25,545 bases of DNA, from IMG/VR virus record IMGVR_UViG_3300035698_013082, positions 1-25,545 of that record; one strand, given 5' to 3'. The notes beneath the pieces are model-generated. The model did no database searches. It was not told where the DNA came from and saw nothing but the letters and a program-made list of their open reading frames with translations. Made by a program: the position numbers and the translations under genes. Origin of the DNA: a virus. The first letter of the stretch is position 1. Each line of letters begins with the position of its first letter. Positions 7,636 through 14,586 of the stretch are shown here, piece by piece.

Positions 7636-8469
7636 TTAATATTCAGTTTTAATTAAAAACTCCCCCTGCACGTCATCAGTTGACGCTTTTCCCCAATCAA
7701 AAGTTGCACCATTTCCATTACTCGAATGGTTGTTTCCTGTGCCTGTATTTTTGCTTGAGGATACAAGGGATTCATTTTTTACTGCGTAAGCCTCTGCCAT
7801 TTCGGCAGCGGTTTCGGCAGCGAGTATTGTGCTCCCCTTTTTAATGTAGAATGCGTTTGAAACATTTCCACTTTCGTCTGGGTCGCTTAGCTTAGCATAT
7901 CCCTCAGCCAAGATATCATTTAATGCGAGTTTAGTATTGTCACCAACAATGCCTTTTTCTGTAAGAGCCGTTATGACTTCAAGTCGAAGAGACTCTTTCT
8001 TTTTATTAATCGTTGCAAGTTTAACAGCCTCGTCTTTTTTGACACCATCCTCTTTAAGGATTTTAATATCACCAGTAAGAGTATCAAATTTGTCTTGCAG
8101 CGCATTTACTTTTGCTTGCGCTTCGTCAGTCATTCCATTATTCGCTTTCAGCTTTTCGAGTTTCTGTTTGTCTTCGTCAGATAGTTGTGAGGTTTGCAGC
8201 CGCTCGATCTCTTTGTCTTTGTCACTAATAGATGTTTTAACCGTATCAAATTCAGTTTTGATAGTTTTTACTTTCTCTTTTAGCTGTTCCCGCTCTGCTT
8301 TTATGTCCTCATTTGCTTTCTGAATTTTAACAGAAGCCTCAAATTTGTCATACCATCCACCATCTGCGGTGATGATATCTAAAAGCTTTTTTTCCTCTCC
8401 GTCAATTTTATACACAGCGTCTCCAAGTTTTTCACTTAAAGCAGTGTGTAATTTACTCGGCATTGTCAT
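7636..8469 (-). CDS. Scaffold protein, coiled-coil rich
   Basis: The 277-residue protein begins MTMPSKLHTALSEKLGDAVY; ATG at 8469 is preferred because AAGGG lies seven bases upstream. Residues about 45-150 form a nearly continuous charged coiled coil (IKAEREQLKEKVKTIKTEF, SDKDKEIERLQTSQLSDEDK). A flexible Ser/Asn/Gly stretch follows (SSSKNTGTGNNHSSNGNG, about 236-253), and the C-terminus ends VQGEFLIKTEY. Coiled coil plus a disordered linker and short tail directly before the capsid gene is the standard arrangement of GPO/Mu-like or Siphovirus scaffold proteins that guide capsid assembly. No protease catalytic motif is recognisable, so a fused protease is unlikely. Confidence 0.8.
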   Translation of the reverse strand: MTMPSKLHTALSEKLGDAVYKIDGEEKKLLDIITADGGWYDKFEASVKIQKANEDIKAEREQLKEKVKTIKTEFDTVKTSISDKDKEIERLQTSQLSDEDKQKLEKLKANNGMTDEAQAKVNALQDKFDTLTGDIKILKEDGVKKDEAVKLATINKKKESLRLEVITALTEKGIVGDNTKLALNDILAEGYAKLSDPDESGNVSNAFYIKKGSTILAAETAAEMAEAYAVKNESLVSSSKNTGTGNNHSSNGNGATFDWGKASTDDVQGEFLIKTEY

Positions 8470-8514
8470 ACACGATCCCTTGTGTTTTTTGTGAAATTTA
8501 CCTTATTCGCAAAT

Positions 8515-8560
8515 AAAAAAAAGGGCTGTGAATATGCATTACCTTGCATGTTCACAGCCC
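8515..8560 (-). terminator. Strong rho-independent terminator between the small moron-like gene and the scaffold gene
   Basis: The stem pairs 8523-8532 with 8551-8560 (ten perfect base pairs, GGGCTGTGAA type), continued by a second five-pair stem with a six-base loop after one mismatch. On the minus strand it is followed immediately by eight T, then ATTT. This is a textbook terminator for leftward transcription. It isolates the scaffold/capsid genes from upstream transcription, yet no promoter with a recognisable -35/-10 pair lies in the remaining 46 bases before the scaffold start. Confidence 0.9.
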
Positions 8561-8586
8561 GTAATTTTCGGATACTGTTTATTTAT

Positions 8587-8754
8587 TTATTCTTCTGTGT
8601 AATTTACGTCAACTTTTTTAACCTCACCGTTAAACCAGTGTACCGTTGTTTTCCCTGTGTAATTTACTTTTACCCTTTTTAAATTTTTGGCATGCAACAT
8701 TTCAACTTTATCAAGCTTATCGTTTTCTCCGTTTACACGTTTAGATTGCATCAT
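8587..8754 (-). CDS. Small 55-residue protein, self-contained promoter-gene-terminator unit (moron-like)
   Basis: The product begins MMQSKRVNGENDKLDKVEML, is highly charged, and contains two matching segments, RVKVNYTG and KVDVNYTE, suggesting a small beta-hairpin. There is no signal peptide or membrane segment and I do not recognise a family. The ATG at 8754 (or 8751) lies nine bases beyond the -10 of a near-consensus promoter and has no Shine-Dalgarno site, so the message should be essentially leaderless. A strong terminator follows 27 bases after the stop. A gene with its own promoter and terminator inserted between head genes is the definition of a phage 'moron'. Confidence 0.7.
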   Translation of the reverse strand: MMQSKRVNGENDKLDKVEMLHAKNLKRVKVNYTGKTTVHWFNGEVKKVDVNYTEE

Positions 8755-8759
8755 ATAAT

Positions 8760-8792
8760 GTATAGTATACCTCTTTTTTTTGTTTTTGTCAA
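8760..8792 (-). promoter_or_regulatory. Sigma70-like promoter with palindrome over the -10
   Basis: Minus-strand TTGACA at 8792-8787 is followed by a 17-base spacer and TATACT at 8769-8764. The -35 is a perfect match and the -10 has one mismatch. A palindrome GTATA-C-TATAC (8770-8760) covers the -10 and could be an operator. The expected start falls at about 8757, two to three bases before the ATG. Confidence 0.85.
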
Positions 8793-8793
8793 A

Positions 8794-8937
8794 CTATTTT
8801 TGTGGATAACTTGTTGACTTCTCTTTTTTGATAGGAAAATTTGTTGCTTTTTCGATATCTTTTTCAGCTTTTTTTATAATTCCGTGAGGTTGCCCGCGGT
8901 GTATTGCTCGTGAGTAGTCTGGTTTACTGTTTTTCAT
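8794..8937 (-). CDS. Small basic protein, 47 residues
   Basis: The protein starts MKNSKPDYSRAIHRGQPHGI and continues KKAEKDIEKATNFPIKKEK; it is lysine-rich and hydrophilic. The ATG lies within the end of the preceding gene, with a GAGAGAG Shine-Dalgarno-like stretch upstream, giving an overlap of 14 bases and likely coupled translation. No family is recognised. A short nucleic acid- or protein-binding peptide is possible, given the charge. The promoter of the next small gene begins just after its stop. Confidence 0.6.
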   Translation of the reverse strand: MKNSKPDYSRAIHRGQPHGIIKKAEKDIEKATNFPIKKEKSTSYPQK

Positions 8938-9079
8938 TTATGACTCTCTCTCGTTTTAATTTACTCGCATTACAACCATCGCTATTTGTGGCAATCCTGC
9001 CGGGTGCTTTTTTAACTACACGATAATTTGTATTACGTTTTCTTACTGTTGAAGCCTTTTGTTTGTCAACATTCCTCAT
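8924..9079 (-). CDS. Small basic protein, 51 residues
   Basis: The product is MRNVDKQKASTVRKRNTNYR at its start and ends KRERVINEKQ; it is strongly positive throughout. A good site (GGAG, six bases, ATG) lies in the last codons of the head morphogenesis gene, whose stop is adjacent. It has no cysteine cluster and no membrane segment. I do not recognise it. Its position between head morphogenesis and scaffold genes suggests either an accessory head protein or a small regulator. Confidence 0.6.
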   Translation of the reverse strand: MRNVDKQKASTVRKRNTNYRVVKKAPGRIATNSDGCNASKLKRERVINEKQ

Positions 9080-9994
9080 TTATTTCTCCTTCACTACAGT
9101 AGTTTTACCATCATATTTATTACTTTTAGCTCTTAACGTCCGCTCCTCGCTTGCTGTTGTAAGCACTCCGTCACCCTTGTTATAGTCAAATACTCTCACC
9201 GTAGGAAAACGTTTCTCAGCGATACTACTAGGCATGAGTTTACACATACAGTATTGACGGCATATCGTTCGGCCACTACCAGGGACGCCTAATTGTTGCC
9301 ATCTGTCTATCGTAAGTTGTGCGCCAGCCCTCGCCTCACAATCTGGACACGGCTTACTCGACACTGTCACCCATACCCATTCTTCCCCAGGCAATGCAGA
9401 TTTTTTAAACTCATCGATTTCACGCGCAGAACGTTCGCGCCTTACTACAGCATCAGCGGTCTTTTTTACACGCTTCGCAAACCCTTGCACAATCCCGGCT
9501 TTATCATTAGCAGAGCGTACAAGTTGAGCGAGCATTTCTTTTTTCGTAAATCCTGCTGACCTTGCATTGAGTTTAAATATTTTGATATCATTCTTGAGAA
9601 CACTAAACTCTTTTTGTAACTGAGCCGTGTATACATCAAGTCGTCTGGCTGCTGAACGTTCGTTTGCCTGTCCGATTATTCTTAACGCTTTGTCTGTCCG
9701 TGTTCTGCGCTCTGATTCATCTAAAAAATTATCCATTGCTTTACGCCCCAACAACCTGCCTTTATTTCCCGACTGCTTTTGAAACTGAAATACGACCGCG
9801 CTAAGCTCTGTTATAAGCGATTGTAGTTTTTTAGGATTACTGTATATCGACGCTTTCACAGCAGCATTATCAATAGTCCGCTGTATTAATCCATTCTCAG
9901 ACTCAATACGCAAGTCGAGCGCCTGTGCATCTCTCAACTCCTCCTCCAATGACGCTATACTGGCAAGTTCATTATCACCTATTTTTATTGGCAT
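9080..9994 (-). CDS. Phage head morphogenesis protein (Mu gpF-like minor head protein)
   Basis: The 304-residue protein has a long helical, charged N-terminal region (residues 1-200) and a C-terminal cysteine-rich module: WVWVTVSSKPCPDCEARAG (206-224), then GVPGSGRTICRQYCMCKLMP (236-255). The WxxV...CPxCxAxxG...G.P..G.T.C...C.C.L.P signature is diagnostic of the Mu gpF/SPP1 gp7 minor head protein family, often fused at its end to toxin domains, none of which is present here. These proteins sit on the portal and take part in head assembly or DNA ejection. The portal gene normally lies directly upstream but is displaced here by the glycan island. ATG overlaps the Lar-like stop by one base. Confidence 0.9.
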   Translation of the reverse strand: MPIKIGDNELASIASLEEELRDAQALDLRIESENGLIQRTIDNAAVKASIYSNPKKLQSLITELSAVVFQFQKQSGNKGRLLGRKAMDNFLDESERRTRTDKALRIIGQANERSAARRLDVYTAQLQKEFSVLKNDIKIFKLNARSAGFTKKEMLAQLVRSANDKAGIVQGFAKRVKKTADAVVRRERSAREIDEFKKSALPGEEWVWVTVSSKPCPDCEARAGAQLTIDRWQQLGVPGSGRTICRQYCMCKLMPSSIAEKRFPTVRVFDYNKGDGVLTTASEERTLRAKSNKYDGKTTVVKEK

Positions 9995-10164
9995 TATGTT
10001 CTCTCATTCCAAGCGTTTACAACATCATTAACAATACCGTCGTGTGGCCCATCGGCTTCACAATCCTTACAAGTTACCCACCGTGGAACATTGTCGTCGT
10101 CTTCGAAAACATGAGCGTCACCACCACAAAAAGGACACGGTTTTAATTCTGGGTTTTTACACAT
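9994..10164 (-). CDS. Lar-like zinc-finger protein (restriction alleviation family)
   Basis: The 56-residue protein starts MCKNPELKPCPFCGGDAHVF, has the second pair TCKDCEADGP (about 31-40) and ends AWNERT. LKPCPFCGG, a C-x2-C knuckle, 'A.GP' and the final WN.R are the hallmarks of the Lar family zinc fingers. E. coli Lar modulates the type I restriction-modification enzyme so that unmodified phage DNA is less restricted. Many phage members are only known by similarity, so an anti-restriction role here is plausible but unproven. It follows the GT2 gene without a gap (stop TAA, then ATG). Confidence 0.85.
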   Translation of the reverse strand: MCKNPELKPCPFCGGDAHVFEDDDNVPRWVTCKDCEADGPHDGIVNDVVNAWNERT

Positions 10165-10878
10165 TTATTCCTCAACAAAATTATCTGTACGACAAAAAGA
10201 CATATCTTTACCTTTAAACAAAGAGGATTTGTCACCGACATGCTGTACAAGGGATTTTCCGACAACAGCAACACGATATCCCAAACCATAAGCAGCGCGG
10301 GCTATTTTCCAATCACATAAATTCCTCTGCATATGACTAACCCGCTTGTCGTTGTTTTTCAAATATTCCACACCCGTATATCCAGATTTAACAAACTTAT
10401 CCCAGAACTCAGTTCTAATCAACCAAGCGACCGCACCAGGATGACCGGCATCTATTATAGAGTATACACAATCAGAATTAAATTGACGGTTATAAAGAGA
10501 CAGATATGCAACATTTTCGTGCTCGTTTTCTATTTGCTCCATGATTTTTACAGCATCGTCAAACCAGTTTTTTGACAATATGATATCATCTTGCAGGTAT
10601 ACAATATATTTTGGCGACTGTTTGTAATCATTAAGATAGCTACAATATGCTCTTTCTATAGAGTTACAGCATGCTTTATATGTCCCACCATTTTTGTCAC
10701 TTTGTATTACTGAATATTTACCATAAAATTGCAGCATCTTATTTTTAAAAACACTATCAGAACAATCATCATATATTGTAACATTTTTGAATCCATAATT
10801 TGAATCTCTAAGACTTTCAACAGTCTGCTTTAAATAATCAGGGCGGTTGTATGTTGTTAGTGCTATGGGTATGGTCAT
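10165..10878 (-). CDS. Glycosyltransferase family 2-type (GT-A fold)
   Basis: The 237-residue protein opens with PIALTTYNRPDYLKQTVESL (residues 4-23), the typical nucleotide-binding start of GT2 enzymes, followed by VTIYDDCSDS (33-42) and YLQDDIILSKNWF (94-106). The DD in LQDD (97-98) is the metal-binding DxD-type motif. It is short for the family but appears complete as a single catalytic domain; no membrane segments are present, so it acts in the cytoplasm. It should transfer a sugar from a nucleotide-sugar to an unknown acceptor. It is the last glycan gene before the head genes and its start overlaps the GT9-like stop by ATGA. Confidence 0.85.
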   Translation of the reverse strand: MTIPIALTTYNRPDYLKQTVESLRDSNYGFKNVTIYDDCSDSVFKNKMLQFYGKYSVIQSDKNGGTYKACCNSIERAYCSYLNDYKQSPKYIVYLQDDIILSKNWFDDAVKIMEQIENEHENVAYLSLYNRQFNSDCVYSIIDAGHPGAVAWLIRTEFWDKFVKSGYTGVEYLKNNDKRVSHMQRNLCDWKIARAAYGLGYRVAVVGKSLVQHVGDKSSLFKGKDMSFCRTDNFVEE

Positions 10879-11651
10879 AAAAACATCTTTACTTTTTCGA
10901 AAACATCCTCAACTTTTGGTTGCCAAGTCTTATCTAAAAACTCAACAGGAGTATTAAACGGATTCCATATGTGTTTATACCGCTCTTTGTTCGTGCACCC
11001 GATTACTTGCTTGTGATTATCTGACCATGCCACAACAGGACAATTACACAACGCTGCAAGATGTCCGGGACCGCTTGACGGCGTTACAAGTACAGTAGCC
11101 ATTGCCAGCACATCAAATAGTTGAGGCATAGACAAGCCCCTCTGGTCTGTAATGCTACGAATATTATTCGCCCCGTCAATTGACCCTATGCAATATGCTG
11201 TGTGGGGCCCTATCTCATTTGAGATCATTGACTCAAGCTTAAGCCAATTCTCAATTGACCAATTGCGATAGTGTGTGCCAAGATTATTTGTTGCCCTGGC
11301 ATGAAACACTATACATGGAATATCACTTTTTTCAGCTTTGCCGTACTGAATAAACGTCTGATTAATTTTCCCGGTCAGACAGATCTCTTTTGATGGAAGA
11401 ATGTAATCACCGTCATCAATAACAGGAATAGGAGGAACATGACCACCGTTACACATCCACATATTACGTGAAGATACATCCCCCCAGGTTACAAAATCAG
11501 TTGCAAAGTCATCATATATTGACTCATGCCCTGGCTCGCAACCAACACACACGTAATCATAATCTTTTGCTATATATCGCAGATAACCTTGCCAGCGCAT
11601 TAACTCCCAACCATATTCGCCGCAGAAGAACCCTGCATATAGTTTTTTCAT
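10875..11651 (-). CDS. GT9-like (heptosyltransferase-like) glycosyltransferase
   Basis: I use the ATG at 11651 because it overlaps the upstream TGA (ATGA) and gives MKKLYAGFFCGEYGWELMRW; a longer frame exists but is not sensible. The product has 258 residues. The C-terminal half has PCIVFHARATNNLG (112-125), AYCIGSIDG (152-160) and VTPSSGPGHLAALCNCPVVA (189-208). The latter resembles the donor-binding loop of ADP-heptose:LPS heptosyltransferases and O-GlcNAc-type GT-B folds. The active enzyme would be cytoplasmic; donor and acceptor are unknown. It is translationally coupled to both neighbours. Confidence 0.8.
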   Translation of the reverse strand: MKKLYAGFFCGEYGWELMRWQGYLRYIAKDYDYVCVGCEPGHESIYDDFATDFVTWGDVSSRNMWMCNGGHVPPIPVIDDGDYILPSKEICLTGKINQTFIQYGKAEKSDIPCIVFHARATNNLGTHYRNWSIENWLKLESMISNEIGPHTAYCIGSIDGANNIRSITDQRGLSMPQLFDVLAMATVLVTPSSGPGHLAALCNCPVVAWSDNHKQVIGCTNKERYKHIWNPFNTPVEFLDKTWQPKVEDVFEKVKMFL

Positions 11652-11890
11652 TTTTTCGCAACAACCCTCTCCATAAATCCGACAACGACAAAACCGAAAC
11701 CTATACATGCATAAGGCGTTTGACCACCATACTCATGCATATCATTATTCATTGCGGCATACATAAGCAGACTACCACCGGCAATAAACATAACGCTTTT
11801 TACTTTGTGCAGATTTTTTGCATTGCTTACACATGTCGAGTCAGCGGAAACACAGAGAGAAATTAATAAAATGAGTATCAGCTTTTTCAT
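11648..11890 (-). CDS. Small exported/membrane protein, 80 residues
   Basis: It begins MKKLILILLISLCVSADSTC, a classic signal peptide or lipoprotein-like leader: positive n-region, hydrophobic core, with Cys at residues 13 and 20. Two further hydrophobic segments follow: VMFIAGGSLLMYAAM (about 33-47) and CIGFGFVVVGFME (about 62-74), so it is a membrane protein with one or two spans beyond the leader. No family is recognised. Its location between two glycosyltransferases (ATGA overlaps on both sides) suggests it works at the cell envelope with them, by context only. Confidence 0.75.
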   Translation of the reverse strand: MKKLILILLISLCVSADSTCVSNAKNLHKVKSVMFIAGGSLLMYAAMNNDMHEYGGQTPYACIGFGFVVVGFMERVVAKK

Positions 11891-12777
11891 AGCAAATCCT
11901 TTACTTTGTTTGCAGCGACCGGTATAGACAGGTTCTGTTTGTATCGTTTTGCATTATCTTTTGACAGTGTATCTAAAAACAAATTGCTATAGGAAACAAC
12001 TTTTTTTACATTAAACCAAAATTCACAGCGATCAACTTTGTCAACTACATAATCATTACCAATATTGACATTGTCAAACGCTACAATTGGCAACCCGCAG
12101 GCTTGCATCTCAGGGATAACACGCGGACAACTATCAACAGACGCATATGGCACGATACCAACACGACACCGATTTATCCAAAACGGCATACCAATACGAT
12201 CAACACGCCGACATGTTACGTTCGGTGGCGGTTCAAAACAAGGCCCATACCCAAGATGCAACATATTCATGTCCATAGGAAATGTTTTGTACACCCACTC
12301 GATACCCTTTATAGACGACTGCTGGCCGTTGGCAATGTAACACACGTCATACACTTTCATGCATTCCATAGGTTTAAAATGAGCAGCTGCTGGTTTAATG
12401 AATAGCTCAACTCGTTTGTTTGGGTATATGTCGAGTGTCTGTTTTTTCTGCTGTTCGGTATCGACAAGGATCAAATCAAAATCTGAGAATTCATACACCG
12501 GAGGAAAGAAACGCCTGCCGGCACCATAGTAAATTTTATATGCATCAGGATATTTTTTTATTATATCGCTCTGCCATGAGAACCCTCCGCGTGAGAATAT
12601 GTGTGTTGGTGACTCCGGAAGAGAGCTGTACTTTAGACCATTTTCGAAATAGATAGTATATTCATCATCCCCGGCAATCTCCCGAAACAACTGGACCCAC
12701 ATATCACTATTGTCATTGAGAGATAGAAGAGTTCTGGAATCCCATTCACCGCGTAGGAATAGCCATTTTTTAGACAT
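11887..12777 (-). CDS. Glycosyltransferase, GT-B fold, GT4-like
   Basis: The 296-residue protein begins MSKKWLFLRGEWDSRTLLSL. A Rossmann-like N-terminal half has FSRGGFSWQSDIIKKYPDAY (61-80) and DLILVDTEQQKKQTL (101-115). The C-terminal half carries MLHLGYGPCF and VDSCPRVIPEMQACGLPIVA (214-233), the conserved GT4-type E-x7-E region (here E222 with nearby G) that binds the nucleotide-sugar. It should be a cytoplasmic retaining glycosyltransferase. The start overlaps the upstream gene by 8 bases, and the stop overlaps the small membrane-protein gene by ATGA. Confidence 0.8.
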   Translation of the reverse strand: MSKKWLFLRGEWDSRTLLSLNDNSDMWVQLFREIAGDDEYTIYFENGLKYSSLPESPTHIFSRGGFSWQSDIIKKYPDAYKIYYGAGRRFFPPVYEFSDFDLILVDTEQQKKQTLDIYPNKRVELFIKPAAAHFKPMECMKVYDVCYIANGQQSSIKGIEWVYKTFPMDMNMLHLGYGPCFEPPPNVTCRRVDRIGMPFWINRCRVGIVPYASVDSCPRVIPEMQACGLPIVAFDNVNIGNDYVVDKVDRCEFWFNVKKVVSYSNLFLDTLSKDNAKRYKQNLSIPVAANKVKDLL

Positions 12778-13066
12778 TACAAAACCCCATGTTTTTATTT
12801 ACTATTGCCGTTTTTTCAGTAAAAATGTCAAGAAACTGTTTGTATGGGAGTGTACACCAATATCTCATACCAGCTGATGTTATAAGAGTATACTCTTTCC
12901 CGTTATGGTTTAGTTTTGTAAAATGAGATATTGACCATAAATCAAAGACTGTCGGCATATGAATATTCTCCTTTTCTGATTCAATCCCAAGCAATTCACT
13001 TGTTTTGTCACCATCCACATCATCATATTCACAGTCAACATAGAGATAGGCTAAACAATCACTCAT
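12770..13066 (-). CDS. Hypothetical protein, 98 residues
   Basis: It starts MSDCLAYLYVDCEYDDVDGD and includes MPTVFDLWSISHFTKLNHNG and TLITSAGMRYWCTLPYKQFL. Acidic N-terminus, soluble, two Cys near the start; no family recognised. Translation is coupled at both ends: TAATG with the gene before, and an 8-base overlap with the GT4-like gene after. An accessory subunit or regulator of a neighbouring enzyme is a guess only. Confidence 0.65.
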   Translation of the reverse strand: MSDCLAYLYVDCEYDDVDGDKTSELLGIESEKENIHMPTVFDLWSISHFTKLNHNGKEYTLITSAGMRYWCTLPYKQFLDIFTEKTAIVNKNMGFCNV

Positions 13067-13278
13067 TATTGTATACTCTCATTACAAGAATTAATATTTG
13101 ATCTTTCAAGAGCATTTTTTAGGCTTTCAGATTCAAAAAAATAATTATATACACCATTCGCGTCTTTATATATAAAACATTTTTTGTCTGTACACCATCC
13201 AATTTGACGATTCTTAAGATTTTCTTTTGTTACCATGGTTTCAAAAGTATCTTCGTATTGCTTAAATATTATTTCCAT
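13066..13278 (-). CDS. Small hypothetical protein with fibre-like GWCTD motif, 70 residues
   Basis: The start is MEIIFKQYEDTFETMVTKEN, followed by LKNRQIGWCTDKKCFIYKDA (21-40) and NGVYNYFFESESL. The 'xxGEIGyatDt...f.yyDgng' pattern occurs at the N-terminus of many phage tail-fibre and tropism-determinant domains; here it stands alone with no collagen-like or catalytic part. It may be an adaptor or a relic of a longer fibre gene. The start overlaps the sulfotransferase stop by one base. Confidence 0.55.
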   Translation of the reverse strand: MEIIFKQYEDTFETMVTKENLKNRQIGWCTDKKCFIYKDANGVYNYFFESESLKNALERSNINSCNESIQ

Positions 13279-13865
13279 TATTCTACCCTCTCTTTATACC
13301 TTAAACCACATTGCATACGCCCATTAGCACTTTTCCATTTATCCTTCGTTGATACCACCTTGTTAATATACTCTTTTTCTGGGCAATAGCCTATAATAGA
13401 ATATATTTGTTCTACAATTCCAAAGGGGTCATCTAACAGCATATCATAATACACCTCAAAATTATGGCTGTCATCCCTCAGAACGCTGTTAACAAATGGT
13501 ACATTATTTTTATACACTTCTCTCGCACCAACCTCATCATAGCCAAACGTTTTGTGGCATGACTTTGCACAATCATTTCGATTACGAATAATATTAAATA
13601 TCAAATGCTCCGGGAATAGGTCTATAAAATGGTTGATATAAGCCACTACACCCATTCCATTGCTATAGTATGGGAGTTTCTCACCAGAACCAATCCATGC
13701 GTTAGTCTCGACATAATTATTTAACGCATCTTCTGCTGTGTCGTATGTCATCAGCTTTCTACCCTCATGTATTAAGTCTGCTGATAGTGACGGGTGCATT
13801 GATATGATCCGCCTCAACATAGTTGTGCCTGACCTACAGAATCCGGTTACAAATATTGGTCTCAT
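13278..13865 (-). CDS. Sulfotransferase family protein
   Basis: The 195-residue protein begins MRPIFVTGFCRSGTTMLRRI, a P-loop-like 5'-phosphosulfate-binding motif (GFCRSGTTM, 8-16) typical of PAPS-dependent sulfotransferases. A second motif, FNIIRNRNDCAKSCHKTFG (90-108), matches the 3'-phosphate-binding loop (RxxxDxxxS). Length is short but compatible with a minimal domain. In the glycan island it would add sulfate groups to a sugar. PAPS would come from host sulfate activation. Stop and next start overlap by one base (TAATG). Confidence 0.8.
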   Translation of the reverse strand: MRPIFVTGFCRSGTTMLRRIISMHPSLSADLIHEGRKLMTYDTAEDALNNYVETNAWIGSGEKLPYYSNGMGVVAYINHFIDLFPEHLIFNIIRNRNDCAKSCHKTFGYDEVGAREVYKNNVPFVNSVLRDDSHNFEVYYDMLLDDPFGIVEQIYSIIGYCPEKEYINKVVSTKDKWKSANGRMQCGLRYKERVE

Positions 13866-13867
13866 GG

Positions 13868-14586
13868 CTATCCTTTGGTTAATCTATCCTCTATAATTTT
13901 TATATCTTCTGGGTAGTCTACTGCGTGACAGTTTGAGTCAACACATATCATTGATACGCATTCGAGATTTTCAAGAAACCTCAATATTTCTATGTCCTCT
14001 ACAGATTCAAGAGGTCTTTTTTCACCAAGTTTATAGAATTCTTCTAACTGATTTTTATAAAATCCATACACGCCAATTTGTTTTTTAGGCATATATGAAA
14101 CACCTTTTTTTGACATCGGGATCAATGCCCTTGACGCATACATTAAATCATTTTCTGAATCCGTTACGACTTTTACATACTTTGTGCTTTCAGGATTTTC
14201 TGTATCTTTGAAATAAGAATAACAATTATATGTTAGTGTTGCAGTTTTTGAATATTTTATCACTTTCTCAATAACATGAGGCTCAATCAATGGCTCATCA
14301 CCCTGCACATTAATAACATACTCGGTTTTTAGAATTCTGTTAGCCTCAGCACACCTGTCTATCCCTGTCAAACACTCGCCTGTCATAATAGAATTGTATC
14401 CGTAATCTCTCGCGCACTCATAGATCTCTTTCGAATCAGTAGCAATGCAAATGTCTACTTTTGTTTGACATAATTACATTGATTAGCTGTACGGATTACA
14501 ACAGGGATACCATCAATCGGATGCAGCATTTTGCCAAGAAAGCGTGTTGATCCTGCGCGGGCTGGAATTATTATGTTTGTTTTCAA
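13868..14586 (-). pseudogene. CMP-Kdo synthetase-like (KdsB-type) cytidylyltransferase, split by a frameshift
   Basis: Reading from TTG at 14586 gives (M)KTNIIIPARAGSTRFLGKML, the signature nucleotide-binding start of KdsB-like cytidylyltransferases. The start overlaps the upstream TGA (TTGA), and AGAAGGG lies seven bases upstream. This frame stops at a TAG near 14459 after about 42 codons. The remaining protein continues one frame away: VDICIATDSKEIYECARDYG, then NVQGDEPLIEP, ALIPMSKKG, KKQIGVYGFYK, RPLESVEDIEILRFLE and AVDYPEDI, all in family order. One extra A in the run of four (14459-14462) would restore a 239-residue protein, close to the usual length. As written the C-terminal part could only begin at ATG 14386 without the catalytic N-terminus. 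Whether it is mutated, sequencing error or recoded is open. Confidence 0.85.

Noticed and set aside
9293-9559. Plus-strand open frames opposite structural genes (also at 483, 792, 7937, 14752 and elsewhere)
   Set aside because: They are shadows of confident minus-strand genes, without Shine-Dalgarno sites or recognisable domains.
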